Origin: RFSX01 sp964591455
GTDB lineage: Bacteria > Bacteroidota > Bacteroidia > Chitinophagales > Saprospiraceae
NCBI GenBank assembly: GCA_964591455.1
Contig: CAZQDZ010000022.1
Span: forward strand, 1-64,000
DNA: 64,000 bases
Direction of reading: 5' to 3'
Both the position numbers and the translations under genes were made by a program. The notes beneath the pieces are model-generated. The model was not told the origin of the DNA and did no database searches. It was given only the letters and a program-made list of their open reading frames with translations. Of the stretch, positions 18,297 through 26,873 are shown piece after piece; position 1 is the stretch's first letter, and each line of letters begins with the position of its first letter.

Positions 18297-19226
18297 ATGT
18301 CTATGAAGAGCATACTATCAATACTGGCACTGGTCGCCATGGTCAACACAATGATTGGTCAAAAGACACATGTAGAATTAGGAGATGTTCCTTGGCTCAG
18401 AAATTATGACGAAGCCAAGCGTGTAGCAAAAGAGCAGAACAAGCCTATCCTTATTCTTTTTCAGGAAGTGCCAGGATGCGCCACTTGTCGTAACTATGGT
18501 AATAATGTACTGAGTAATCCTTTGGTTGTAGATGCTATATCAAACGAATTCGTACCCTTAGCCATATTCAATAATGAAGGCGGACATGACAGAAAGGTAT
18601 TAGAATTATATGGTGAGCCGACATGGAATAATCCTGTGGTCAGAATTGTTGACGGTGATGGAAAAGACATTATGTCAAGATTAGCTGGCAATTATTCTGT
18701 AGGTGGATTGGCACTACAAATGACTCTAGCACTAAATAGAGACTATCGTCAGGTGCCAGAATACTTGAGCCTACTTGCAGATGCTGAGACAGTGCAAGAT
18801 GAGGAGACTGCTTACTACCAGATGTACTGCTTCTGGACTGGGGAAGCTCATTTAGGCGCTAAGGACGGCGTAGTAGCCACTGAGCCAGGATGGATGAATG
18901 GTGCTGAAGTAGTGAAGGTTACTTTCGACGAAAGTTCAGTGACTAAAAATGAGTTGGACAGCTATGCAAAGTCCGCAAAATGTGCTCCTGTTAAAGGAGG
19001 AAAATATCGAACAGATAAAGACCCCCAGTACTATCTTAAGAATAGTAAGTATAAATATCTGCCATTATCTGACATACAGAAGTCAAGAATAAATGCGGCA
19101 CTGGGCCAGAGACAAGACCCATCAGTCTATCTAAGTCCTACCCAGAAAAAATGGTTGCAGGAAAAAGCATCTGACAAAGTTGTCTATAACCTGCCATTGG
19201 ATGAGGCATGGAAGATGATGGAGTAA
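18297..19226 (+). CDS. Exported thioredoxin-fold protein with MsrA-like C-terminal domain
   Basis: 309 residues with a signal peptide (about 1-21, ending MIGQ). The first half is thioredoxin-like with the redox motif VPGCATC (Cys61, Cys64), a substrate-type dithiol at the family position. The second half contains YCFWTGEAHLGAKDGVV (177-193) and AEVVKVTFD (203-211), which closely follow the GCFW..EA...GV and EVV.V.FDP signatures of peptide methionine sulfoxide reductase A. Cys178 occupies the MsrA catalytic position. The domain is shorter than full MsrA. I infer a periplasmic repair or redox enzyme in which the thioredoxin-like part could recycle the MsrA-like part; activity is unproven. Its FNNEGGHDRKVLE segment recurs as a fragment at 25396-25434. 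Confidence 0.7.
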   Translation: MSMKSILSILALVAMVNTMIGQKTHVELGDVPWLRNYDEAKRVAKEQNKPILILFQEVPGCATCRNYGNNVLSNPLVVDAISNEFVPLAIFNNEGGHDRKVLELYGEPTWNNPVVRIVDGDGKDIMSRLAGNYSVGGLALQMTLALNRDYRQVPEYLSLLADAETVQDEETAYYQMYCFWTGEAHLGAKDGVVATEPGWMNGAEVVKVTFDESSVTKNELDSYAKSAKCAPVKGGKYRTDKDPQYYLKNSKYKYLPLSDIQKSRINAALGQRQDPSVYLSPTQKKWLQEKASDKVVYNLPLDEAWKMME

Positions 19227-19288
19227 TATTTATAGATAATGAGGCCCCATTCTAAAAACAGAAATTAGTAGTGTAGATTGTTCTCCAT

Positions 19289-19335
19289 GAAAGTCCAGTA
19301 TCCAATAACAATGTAGATGCTGGACTTTCTTTTTT
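19289..19335 (+). terminator. Terminator of the thioredoxin/MsrA-like gene
   Basis: Perfect arms GAAAGTCCAG (19289-19298) and CTGGACTTTC (19320-19329) followed by T6. Confidence 0.85.
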
Positions 19336-19366
19336 GGGGGCTTTTAAGTCCTCTGCTTAAGCAGCA

Positions 19367-20506
19367 CTATATGAATGACAAAAGATAGCCGAGCACCCCA
19401 CCTCCGATAATGATCCAAAGTGTATTGATACCCTTATAATAAAAGAAGACGAAAAAACTGACAGCACAGATCAGCGTCGTCCGCCAATCAATAAGAATAC
19501 TCTGGCCCATCTTAATACATACAACTAACATTACGGCCACTGCAGCAACATTGACGGCTTCTAGAAAAGACTTCAGAATTTTATTCTTACGCATCTTATG
19601 GACATAGTTGTTTAGGATCCAGACGTAAAAGAAAGAGGGTAGAAAGATGCCCAAGCTAGCCAAAGCAGCTCCGCCAAAGCCGCCTACTTTGTACCCTATG
19701 AAAGTTGCCGTGGATAAGACAGGTCCAGGTGTCATCTGTCCTACAGCTATGGCTTCTACAAGGTCATCATGTGTCAACCAACCAAGTCCGTCAATTAATT
19801 CACCATCTAGATAAGCGAAGAGGACATAGCCACTGCCAAACAAGACTGAGCCTACTTTCAAAAAAATCAAAAACAGTTTGAGATGCGTATAATTTATGGG
19901 GGCCATAAAAAATAGAGGTAAGAAACTAAAGCAGGCTAAACCGCCACTTTTATATACCATTCTTACTAGAAGCATTATCAAGCCAGCACCAAGAATACAG
20001 ATGATTTCATTGATGCCGAAAAAGGAAGCCACAATGACTGCAAGTGCGATAACATAGTGAATGTTTTCTTTGATGGCTTTCTTTCCCAATTTATAGACAG
20101 CGCCGACTATAAAGGATATTACGGCTGCCTTGATCCCATTAATAATAGGCTCAGTCCAGGCTAAGGCACTAATACTCTCGAAGAATACGGCCACAGCAAG
20201 AGTTATCAATACCGCTGGAATAATAAACGACATCCCTCCCACAAACAAGCCCTTCACTCCAGCCCTGTGATACCCACAATGCATGGTCATCTCAGTAGAG
20301 TTGGGCCCAGGGATGAGATTGGTAGCGCCCATATAATCGAGAAATTCCTCAGAGCTTAACCACTTCTTCTTCTCCACAAGATCATCCTGCATCATGGCTA
20401 CATGAGCAGCTGGTCCTCCAAAGGCTACAAAGCCTAGTTTAGAAAAATACTTAAATACTTCTGTAAGTCGATTTTGCATCCAATAATCTTTGAACCTTTT
20501 ATCCAA
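19367..20506 (-). CDS. chrA: Chromate transporter, two-domain (ChrA)
   Basis: 379 residues, a polytopic inner-membrane protein with two homologous CHR halves. The first has KLGFVAFGGPAAHVAMM (about 20-36) and the NLIPGPNSTEMTMH motif (about 63-76); the second has the matching KVGSVLFGSGYVLFAYLDGEL and MTPGPVLSTATFIGY segments. The family exports or exchanges chromate (and possibly sulfate). The length is typical of the long, fused form. It is encoded immediately downstream of the Na/Pi cotransporter gene on the same strand (about 20 bases), suggesting an oxyanion-transport transcript. Confidence 0.92.
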   Translation of the reverse strand: MDKRFKDYWMQNRLTEVFKYFSKLGFVAFGGPAAHVAMMQDDLVEKKKWLSSEEFLDYMGATNLIPGPNSTEMTMHCGYHRAGVKGLFVGGMSFIIPAVLITLAVAVFFESISALAWTEPIINGIKAAVISFIVGAVYKLGKKAIKENIHYVIALAVIVASFFGINEIICILGAGLIMLLVRMVYKSGGLACFSFLPLFFMAPINYTHLKLFLIFLKVGSVLFGSGYVLFAYLDGELIDGLGWLTHDDLVEAIAVGQMTPGPVLSTATFIGYKVGGFGGAALASLGIFLPSFFYVWILNNYVHKMRKNKILKSFLEAVNVAAVAVMLVVCIKMGQSILIDWRTTLICAVSFFVFFYYKGINTLWIIIGGGVLGYLLSFI

Positions 20507-20525
20507 TCCAGCCCTTCAAACCCTT

Positions 20526-22313
20526 TTAAATCTCCCCAGCGATAGACTCATTGACATTCACGATGTGATCACCTATCCTCTCTAGTGAAGAAAACATATT
20601 AGTAAAGATCATTGCTGCATTCACATCATAATCATCTGAACCCAACTTCTCCTGATTGTATTTCCTCATAGAGTTTCTCTGGACATTAGTTTCTTCTTCA
20701 AGGTCATAACACTTCGTAAGTGTAGCTTCATCATAAGAGCTTAAATTAAGATTATGATTCATTTCATCAAAAGCTCTTTCTACGATTGCAAATAGCTCAT
20801 TTAATTGATTGCGCTGTTCTGGTATAAAATAAACCTTGCGATTCATTTTGTTCTCCATTGACTTGGCATATTGATAGAAAATATCACCAATCCGCTCCAT
20901 GTCATTGCAGATGTTGAAGAAACTTCTGAGACGAATACTAGTCTTATGAGTCATCTCTTTATCAGAAAGATTTGTGATGTATTCGGTTATCTCTTTCTCG
21001 AACTTATCAGTTATATCCTCATATTTCTTAAGCTTCGATATCAGAGCTAGTCTTTCTTTTTCGTCAGTTGTGTTCAGTAGTTCTCGACTGAAACTTAACA
21101 TCCTGGTAGTGATCTCTCCATATCTAGCGACTTCTTTTTGAAGTTCTACTGTAGCTAATTCTGGTGTTCTATTCGCAGAATTAATAAACTGTAACCTATC
21201 GATAGCTTCTTCTCCACCCTTTTCTTTAACTGTCTTGATTGACATCTTTATGAGCCAAGGCACAAAACCTATAAGTAGGGTTACATTCAGGATGTTGAAG
21301 GTTGTATGAAAGGCAGCAAGAATGTAGGTATTAATTACATTGACCTGACTGAGATCTGTCACCTTCAGCTTTTTATTGCTTTCGAAAATGCCTGTAAAGT
21401 TCTCTACGAAGGTTGTCAAGAAATCTATTACCCATGGCAATAGTATCACCATCCAACAGACACCAATAATATTGAATAAGGAATGTATACGAGCGGATCT
21501 CTTAGAAGCAGTATTTCCAATAATAGATGCTAACTCTGCTGTGATAGTTGTTCCTATATTTTCACCTAATACCATCGCAGCTGCAACCTCTAAAGGTAAC
21601 CATCCCGCATATACCAGTGTCAGAGTAATGGCCATTGCAGCACTAGAAGACTGTACAATTACAGTAACTAATGCACCCACCATAACAAAGAGTATTCTAG
21701 ACCAGATACCATATTGAGCCCAACCATCTATAAATGCTAAGGCTTCTCCTCCTAGATCTGGAACCGCATTCTTTAAGTAAGAGAGACCCAAGAATAAGAT
21801 TGCAAATCCTATTAAGAACTCACCCCAATATTTTCTCTTGCCCACCTTGGAAAACATCATAGGAACACCTATGGCGAACAATGGAATAGAGTAGGCGCTC
21901 AGCTTTACTTTAAAACCAAGTATGGCTATGATCCATCCGGTTACAGTCGTACCTATATTAGCACCCATCATGACTCCTGCGGACTCTACAAGGGAAAGTA
22001 AGCCTGCATTCACAAATGAAACAGTCATTACAGTTGTTGCTGAAGAAGACTGCACAAGTGCCGTAATGAGGAATCCAGTAAATACACCTAAGAATCTGTT
22101 CTTAGTCATACTTCTAAGTATGTTTCTCATCTGAGAACCAGCAGCTCTTTGGATACCTTCACTCATCATTTTCATACCGAAAATGAAAAAGGCCAATGCC
22201 CCTAGAATATTTATCAAAGCCCAAAAGCCAAAAGTAGACTCTCCACTGCCAGCAAAAGCCATAGTCGGAGCAGCTAGTAAAACAGTAAGAATGGAAAAGA
22301 TTGATTTATGCAT
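20526..22313 (-). CDS. Na/Pi cotransporter with C-terminal PhoU-like domain
   Basis: 595 residues. After a signal-like first segment come two Na/Pi-cotransporter repeats, each with the QSSSA motif of the family (QSSSATTVMTVSFVNAGLL about 87-105 and QSSSAAMAITLTLVYAG about 220-236) and the G.NIGTT partner motifs. The last about 200 residues are helical and charged with features of PhoU (RMLSFSRELL.., ERIGDIFYQYAKS and ERIGDHIVN), the usual arrangement of NptA/YjbB-like phosphate transporters. It moves phosphate across the inner membrane with sodium. It lies between chrA and an OprP-type porin on the same strand, making a two-membrane phosphate module. Confidence 0.93.
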   Translation of the reverse strand: MHKSIFSILTVLLAAPTMAFAGSGESTFGFWALINILGALAFFIFGMKMMSEGIQRAAGSQMRNILRSMTKNRFLGVFTGFLITALVQSSSATTVMTVSFVNAGLLSLVESAGVMMGANIGTTVTGWIIAILGFKVKLSAYSIPLFAIGVPMMFSKVGKRKYWGEFLIGFAILFLGLSYLKNAVPDLGGEALAFIDGWAQYGIWSRILFVMVGALVTVIVQSSSAAMAITLTLVYAGWLPLEVAAAMVLGENIGTTITAELASIIGNTASKRSARIHSLFNIIGVCWMVILLPWVIDFLTTFVENFTGIFESNKKLKVTDLSQVNVINTYILAAFHTTFNILNVTLLIGFVPWLIKMSIKTVKEKGGEEAIDRLQFINSANRTPELATVELQKEVARYGEITTRMLSFSRELLNTTDEKERLALISKLKKYEDITDKFEKEITEYITNLSDKEMTHKTSIRLRSFFNICNDMERIGDIFYQYAKSMENKMNRKVYFIPEQRNQLNELFAIVERAFDEMNHNLNLSSYDEATLTKCYDLEEETNVQRNSMRKYNQEKLGSDDYDVNAAMIFTNMFSSLERIGDHIVNVNESIAGEI

Positions 22314-22335
22314 TTTGTTTCTTTTCAGTAGTTGA

Positions 22336-23547
22336 TTAGAAGTGGATATCTACTTGAGTCCTCCATAGAGAAGAATTTTGACCTTCAGCTCTATTGATCA
22401 AAGTAAAGTCGGTTTGGAGCTTTAATTTATGCCCTACAAAGAATTTATTGAGTCCAAGTGTATATTGTCTTTCGTCTGTAGCTGCATCAGCTTTTACATC
22501 AGTATATCTTACAGCCAACTCGATGTTGTTGTCAAATATGTATCCAGTTGCAATGTTATAAGCTGACCCAGTAAAGTATGTACCTATGATTGTATCATCT
22601 TCATCAAATACATTAGGACCTCCTTCTGCTTCTTTGTCTACATATTCGACCATTATAGAAAGACCTTCGTATTTAAACATCATATCTGCAAAGAATGTAT
22701 TCAAATCGTTTCCCACAATGTTCTCAGAAGAATTTCTAATGAAACTCCCATTCTGACCTCTTTCTCTTCCTGCATTTCTATTGTTATCGTATGTAAAGCC
22801 TAATGCTAGTTTTGGTGCAGATTCTCGTTTTATTGATGAACCTATGTAGTCACCTTTTGATTGGAAATTTCCAAAAGGCAATAATTCAATTCTATAGGTA
22901 TACCCAAAGCCTCCATTATATCCAGTTAAATGGTTTTTGCCCTCACCAGAAGCTATAGATGCAGATTCTTGAATAATGAAAGTTTCACCCAAAGTATGTT
23001 TATGACTCAGTTGTATAAAGACATCTCTATCTATATTAAATCTTGAATTGAGTCTTGAGCGATCTACAAACTGAAGATTACCAGATGAGATGACCCTTTC
23101 CCTATTACCCGCAAGTTTACCTTGACCAAATCTGACAGATAATCCTTTATAGAAATTATAAGTGATGTGAGCATCTAAAATTATATTGGCTGCATTATTA
23201 AACTCATCTTTATCACCACCGCCTCCGTTATCTCTATTAGATAAAGCAAGTTCTAGTTTATACTTGAGCTTAGGCGTATATGCCCAACCATCGAATTTCA
23301 ATCGAGATCTTCTTACGAAAGCATTTACATCTGAGGAAGCATTAAAACCTAGGTCATCATCAGCTAAGTCCCAATTGGCTGTAATCAAGTTTTGAAATCT
23401 GAATCCGATCTTAAGTTGGAAAGTAGAATCTACTCCATTGATTCTGAGTCCTTTACCGAATTTACCAGGTATGATCTGAGCTTGAGCAGGAGAAACTATA
23501 AACATTAAAAACAGTGCCAACACTGTCAGAAGAAATAACTTATTCAT
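22336..23547 (-). CDS. OprO/OprP-type phosphate-selective porin
   Basis: 403 residues with a signal peptide (about 1-23, ending AQAQ). The mature protein shows alternating strands with the porin O/P signatures (FQLKIGFRFQNLITANW near the N-terminus, then FVRRSRLKFDGWAYTPKLKYKLELALSNRD, conserved in phosphate-selective porins) and ends in an aromatic C-terminal strand (WRTQVDIHF). It forms an outer-membrane channel for phosphate or other anions. The Na/Pi cotransporter gene begins 22 bases downstream on the same strand, so the two are probably one operon. Confidence 0.88.
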   Translation of the reverse strand: MNKLFLLTVLALFLMFIVSPAQAQIIPGKFGKGLRINGVDSTFQLKIGFRFQNLITANWDLADDDLGFNASSDVNAFVRRSRLKFDGWAYTPKLKYKLELALSNRDNGGGGDKDEFNNAANIILDAHITYNFYKGLSVRFGQGKLAGNRERVISSGNLQFVDRSRLNSRFNIDRDVFIQLSHKHTLGETFIIQESASIASGEGKNHLTGYNGGFGYTYRIELLPFGNFQSKGDYIGSSIKRESAPKLALGFTYDNNRNAGRERGQNGSFIRNSSENIVGNDLNTFFADMMFKYEGLSIMVEYVDKEAEGGPNVFDEDDTIIGTYFTGSAYNIATGYIFDNNIELAVRYTDVKADAATDERQYTLGLNKFFVGHKLKLQTDFTLINRAEGQNSSLWRTQVDIHF

Positions 23548-24033
23548 TGGACAATTGAATATTTGAAAGTAAAATTTATCGATGCGAAATTACCAATCAC
23601 AGTGTTAACTGTATGTTATGCTTTTCTAACATATGAAAATAGCTAGGAATGAATCATTTCAATTGTCCAAAATCTTACTTCTTCACTCCTAAGATCTATG
23701 AAGTCACTAGTTGCAACCTTGCTAATCTTCGAATAAACAAGCTACAGTTTGGGACAGCAGATCTATCTGGCATTAGCAAATCTTTGCCTGAAGATATAGT
23801 AGGTATTATAAGTCTAGATCAGCTGCCACTACCCCAAATTATCTTTGACTTCCAAGGTCAACACGTATACTTCTGTATATAATTTCGTCTTGTCATCCAC
23901 TTGATGACCTATTTCTGCCCAGTTATATTTTCCAGTATTTAGCATAAACCACTGTTTTGCATAATTTTACACATTAAACATAATTATAATATAATTTTGT
24001 TCTCTTATTCCTTTTATCCAAAATCGATATATA
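23548..24033. other. Divergent intergenic region
   Basis: About 485 bases between the porin and the TlpA-like gene, which are transcribed away from each other. It contains the low-confidence 77-codon frame at 23649-23882 and a TAATTTTG box at 23992-23999, resembling the Bacteroidota -7 element TAnnTTTG, 34 bases before the TlpA-like start. No matching -33 element was found at the right spacing. Confidence 0.35.
23649..23882 (+). pseudogene. Possible C-terminal fragment of a retropepsin-like aspartyl protease
   Basis: A 77-codon open frame with no signal peptide. Its last 45 residues (FGTADLSG..IVGIISLDQLP..IIFDFQGQHVYF) resemble the second lobe of bacterial retropepsin-like proteases (vDGIlG.d.L....iDf....l.F), but the catalytic D-T/S-G lobe is missing and a stop lies just upstream. 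It could be a decayed remnant or chance similarity. Confidence 0.3.
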
Positions 24034-24846
24034 ATGAGAAAATTATTCCCCCTATTAGTCTGTGCAGTACTTATTACTGCTTGTAAAGAAGATCGCACTA
24101 CAGTTACAGAAGTTGAAACTTCACCTAAGACCACTGTGACAGAAAGCCCTTCACAAGCTATACCTACAGAGCAAAGTTCATCTGTAGAAGAAGAACCTGC
24201 TAAAAATACCAACAACAAAACGGAAGTTGCTGTAACCAATGAAGCCACCTCAGAAAAGAAACCTGTTACTACAGTCAAAGTGAAGCAACCTACTTCAAAT
24301 ACAAGTAGTATACAAGTATCTCAGCCTGTCGTTAGTGCTGATGTGCATAATAACCGCATGTCAGTTGCTATACCTAAAGTACCCGAAAGACTGATGGAAG
24401 ACTATCCTTTCAATGTCGACCTAAAAACGGTAGATGGCAATATTGTCAACTCTTCTGAAGTCTTAAGAAAGAATGGTAAACCCACAGTGGTTCTATTTTG
24501 GTTGTCAACATGTAGACCTTGTCACATGAAAATGGATGCCATCAAGCCCTTGTACCCAGAGTGGAAAAAAGAGGCAGACTTCAATGTGGTCGCTATATCT
24601 GGAGATTACCCTCAGAATTATCCAAACTTCGTTAAGCAAGTAAGATCTAAAGGTTGGGAGTGGGACACATACAATGATGTCAATAGAAGATTCAAAGAAA
24701 TCCTACCAGGAGGTCTTAACGGCTACCCTCAGACCTTCATTTTTGATAAAGACGGCAGCCTTGTTTATCAGGACAAGAAATTCACACCTGGAGATGAGTT
24801 AGCCTTGTTTTATGAGATTAAGAGAGTAACAGCTCCAGCTGAGTAA
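24034..24846 (+). CDS. TlpA-like thioredoxin-fold lipoprotein
   Basis: 270 residues. The lipoprotein signal has its lipobox at VLITAC (Cys17). A long low-complexity Thr/Glu/Lys/Val-rich linker (about 18-110) precedes a TlpA/AhpC-like domain with the redox motif STCRPCHMKMD, Cys-Arg-Pro-Cys rather than the usual CxPC variants CGPC or CPYC. The later GYPQTFIFDKDG segment holds the conserved cis-proline. It is a membrane-anchored periplasmic thiol:disulfide reductase of TlpA/ResA type; partners are unknown. The linker would let the domain reach away from the membrane. A terminator follows at 24882-24927. Confidence 0.85.
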   Translation: MRKLFPLLVCAVLITACKEDRTTVTEVETSPKTTVTESPSQAIPTEQSSSVEEEPAKNTNNKTEVAVTNEATSEKKPVTTVKVKQPTSNTSSIQVSQPVVSADVHNNRMSVAIPKVPERLMEDYPFNVDLKTVDGNIVNSSEVLRKNGKPTVVLFWLSTCRPCHMKMDAIKPLYPEWKKEADFNVVAISGDYPQNYPNFVKQVRSKGWEWDTYNDVNRRFKEILPGGLNGYPQTFIFDKDGSLVYQDKKFTPGDELALFYEIKRVTAPAE

Positions 24847-24881
24847 TGTACACTTTGGATTTATAAATGATAAAGTCCAAA

Positions 24882-24930
24882 AATTAAGAGACAGTGTATT
24901 GAGAATGCACTGATTCTCTTAATTTTAATT
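24882..24930 (+). terminator. Terminator of the TlpA-like gene
   Basis: Arms AATTAAGAG..CAGTG and CACTG..CTCTTAATT (24882-24922) form a long stem with a small internal bulge, followed by T-rich sequence. Confidence 0.65.
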
Positions 24931-24998
24931 AGTAAAGACTAAGTATAGCGCAACTTGCTATTAATGCGTTTAATTATAGATTTTTAGGATTAAGGAGT

Positions 24999-25136
24999 CT
25001 ATTTTCCTACGCTAATAAAGAAACCACAAACTCCCTTCCACTCTACACCAGTTAAGACGACACCAAGAAACCTATTCTTAGCTATACTTCTCAGGATATT
25101 CCTCATCCGAGAACCTGCTGCTCTATGCAGACCCAT
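24999..25136 (-). pseudogene. Fragment of a second Na/Pi cotransporter gene
   Basis: Read on the minus strand, the frame encodes HRAAGSRMRNILRSIAKNRF and LGVVLTG, nearly the same as residues about 55-82 of the Na/Pi cotransporter at 20526-22313 (QRAAGSQMRNILRSMTKNRF). After LTG the similarity stops and an unrelated tail runs to a stop at 24999. At DNA level it is clearly diverged from 22070-22155, so it derives from another paralogue rather than being a fresh copy. It is the leftmost piece of the mosaic that continues into a ruvB fragment. Confidence 0.7.
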
Positions 25137-25141
25137 ATAAC

Positions 25142-25325
25142 AGCTTTTCTTAATATCTTCGCCAAAGATGACAAATCCAAACCTCGATCCTCATTCTGAC
25201 CAGCTTTCTTCTGATGACAAGAAGATAGAGAAAGCCTTACGTCCTAAGTTACTCAATGACTTTTCGGGACAGCCTAAGATTGTGGACAATTTGCAGGTAT
25301 TTATCCAGGCGGCTAAACTCAGAGG
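25142..25325 (+). repeat. Left exact direct repeat (ruvB promoter and 5' end)
   Basis: These 184 bases are identical, by eye, to 32013-32196 in the same orientation (offset 6,871). The repeat covers the sequence before the ruvB ATG and its first 52 codons. With the right copy it brackets the lipoprotein/hydrolase array. Confidence 0.9.
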
Positions 25326-25396
25326 CGAGGCCTTAGATCATGTGCTACTCCACGGGCCTCCAGGGCTAGGCAAGACAACGCTAAGCCATATTATCT
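25168..25396 (+). pseudogene. ruvB: Truncated 5' copy of ruvB
   Basis: The first 76 codons of ruvB, through the Walker A motif HGPPGLGKTT and the following HII, then the frame passes into a piece of a thioredoxin-family gene and stops at 25449. The first 184 bases match the intact gene exactly, but the next 70 carry seven mismatches, all at synonymous positions until the break. So this end comes from a different ruvB allele or has mutated freely. The break falls in CATATTATCT, which shares short homology with the CATATTCAATA of the thioredoxin gene at 18564. It lacks Walker B and cannot make an active helicase. Confidence 0.9.
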
Positions 25397-25434
25397 TCAA
25401 TAACGAAGGTGGTCATGATAGAAAAGTTCTTGAA
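25396..25434 (+). pseudogene. 13-codon fragment of a thioredoxin-family gene
   Basis: The codons encode FNNEGGHDRKVLE, identical in protein to residues 91-103 of the thioredoxin/MsrA-like protein at 18567-18605. The DNA differs at eight of 39 bases, all synonymous, so the piece comes from a paralogue or another strain's copy. Its right end shares TCTTGAA with the next fragment. Confidence 0.75.
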
Positions 25435-25774
25435 GAAACTGAAGTTTGAAATCCCGACTGATTATACAGACTGTATTCAAGACTGTGCACTAGACATGGC
25501 ATTCGGAGATTGGAATTCTAATCTTACTTGTGATGAAGCTTGTATGGATTTAATGGCAATAATAGGAACAGAAATGGTAACAGTAATTCTTAGCGATCCT
25601 AATGATGGCTTATTGACTGAGTCAGAACAGAAACTAGACGGTGCTGAAAATGAATATCATTTAATGAATACAAATCATTTTCAAGAAACATCTGCATCAA
25701 ATGATGACGCCGTTGATGCCTTAGAGGATATTTTTATGGGAGGTGCTGGTGCGGCCTTTATCGTTCCTAAGTAA
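25432..25774 (+). pseudogene. 3' fragment of a secreted hydrolase gene (hybrid of two versions)
   Basis: Bases 25432-25490 follow the hydrolase gene at 30334-30395 (EETEVEIPTDYTDCIQDCAL) but carry one extra T near 25446 that breaks the frame. From about 25491 the sequence switches to the version found at 27946-28229 and then stays identical to it to the stop codon (GGAGAAFIVPK). The N-terminal two thirds, including the nucleophile region, are absent. An open frame from a GTG at 25409 exists but is probably not a functional gene. Confidence 0.85.
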
Positions 25775-26733
25775 TGACTTCTTTGGACAGTCTAATATCG
25801 TGAAAATATAGAGGTACTTATCTCTATTCGTTTTGTTTGGGCATTTATTCGAATTGTCGCAAAATAACATCCTATATAAATTCTGAGATCATTGTTATTA
25901 TAGTCCTTTGTACCTAGTCCTATAGTTGTGTAAAAACTTTAAATTTATAATCAAGGATTATTTGAAAAGAGCAATACTTCACAACTTTAAATTATTATGA
26001 TCAAACCTAAACCATGCTTTCTTCGGCTGCACTTATTTCTCTTGCTTTTGACATTATTCACTTTAGCATGTATTCAAGATGATTTTTCTGGTGATGGTGG
26101 AGGCATTGAAATCAGATGTGGCATCACGCCAACGCTACAAGTAAGTTTCACTGCAAATACTGCCACTTTCACTAAAGCAGCAGACCCCAAGGAGCAATCT
26201 CTATTATCAGAAACTGAACAAGCTCTATCCAATCCCACATTTACGCATTGTGATATTATATATGGCATTGCTGATGATGGCACCTATTATTCAGAGATCC
26301 AACTGGTCTATCCTGATAATTATCCATATTATCCTACTCGTACTATTGGACAACAATACGTGTCCAATGAATACAAAGCTGATAAGATAGTGACTTGTGA
26401 TGGTACTACTACCTATTACAACATTGCCGGAGATATTATCAATGAAGAGTTTATTGACAACTCTGTCAATGTAGAGCAGTTCTCTGGCCTCATTAGAGAT
26501 TTGTCAGAATGTACATCTCTTACTACTCAAGAAATGTCTTGGCTTATGGAGGCCTTTAGAGAGGCTGGTTATGACATGAGTACGTTCAATGACGACCTTG
26601 ATGTACTTACTCACACTTATCCAGATGGTTCTTTTTCTAGAGTAGTTATAGATAAAAATTTACAAACGCTAAGAGGGCAAGCTAATTTTGATGTAGCAGG
26701 TAATGTAACCTCAAAATCAAGTGTAAGCTTCAC
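25505..26733 (+). repeat. Long duplicated segment, copy 1
   Basis: Identical by eye to 27960-29188 (offset 2,455). It contains the hydrolase 3' end, the 220-base intergenic region and the first about 246 codons of the lipoprotein gene. Divergence begins abruptly at 26734, mostly at synonymous positions. Confidence 0.88.
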
Positions 26734-26869
26734 TGAGAATTCTACTGCAGGAAATTTAACTGTATCCAATCATAGATTTGCAACGTATCTGCCTTCTCCA
26801 ATCAGTGGAACAAGACTTTGTATTACTCGACAAACATCTATTGAAAACTTCTCATTAATCAAAAATTAA
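25997..26869 (+). CDS. Lipoprotein, copy 1 of a tandem pair, function unknown
   Basis: 290 residues. The signal peptide ends in a lipobox (TLAC, Cys at about 25), predicting a lipid-anchored envelope protein. The mature part is acidic, rich in Tyr and Thr, and carries five to six Cys (RCGIT, THCDIIYG, VTCDGTT, LSECTS, RLCITRQ) that could pair as disulfides. No family was recognised. It sits four bases before the secreted hydrolase gene, and the same lipoprotein-hydrolase order recurs at 28452-30679, so the two products probably work together, for example as an enzyme with its anchor, chaperone or protector. It is identical to copy 2 for about 246 residues and differs in one residue after that. 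Confidence 0.75.
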   Translation: MIKPKPCFLRLHLFLLLLTLFTLACIQDDFSGDGGGIEIRCGITPTLQVSFTANTATFTKAADPKEQSLLSETEQALSNPTFTHCDIIYGIADDGTYYSEIQLVYPDNYPYYPTRTIGQQYVSNEYKADKIVTCDGTTTYYNIAGDIINEEFIDNSVNVEQFSGLIRDLSECTSLTTQEMSWLMEAFREAGYDMSTFNDDLDVLTHTYPDGSFSRVVIDKNLQTLRGQANFDVAGNVTSKSSVSFTENSTAGNLTVSNHRFATYLPSPISGTRLCITRQTSIENFSLIKN

Positions 26870-26873
26870 TCTA

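Noticed and set aside
25409..25774. 121-codon frame as an intact gene
   Set aside because: It starts at a GTG inside a mosaic of fragments and contains only the C-terminal part of the hydrolase, without signal peptide or nucleophile.
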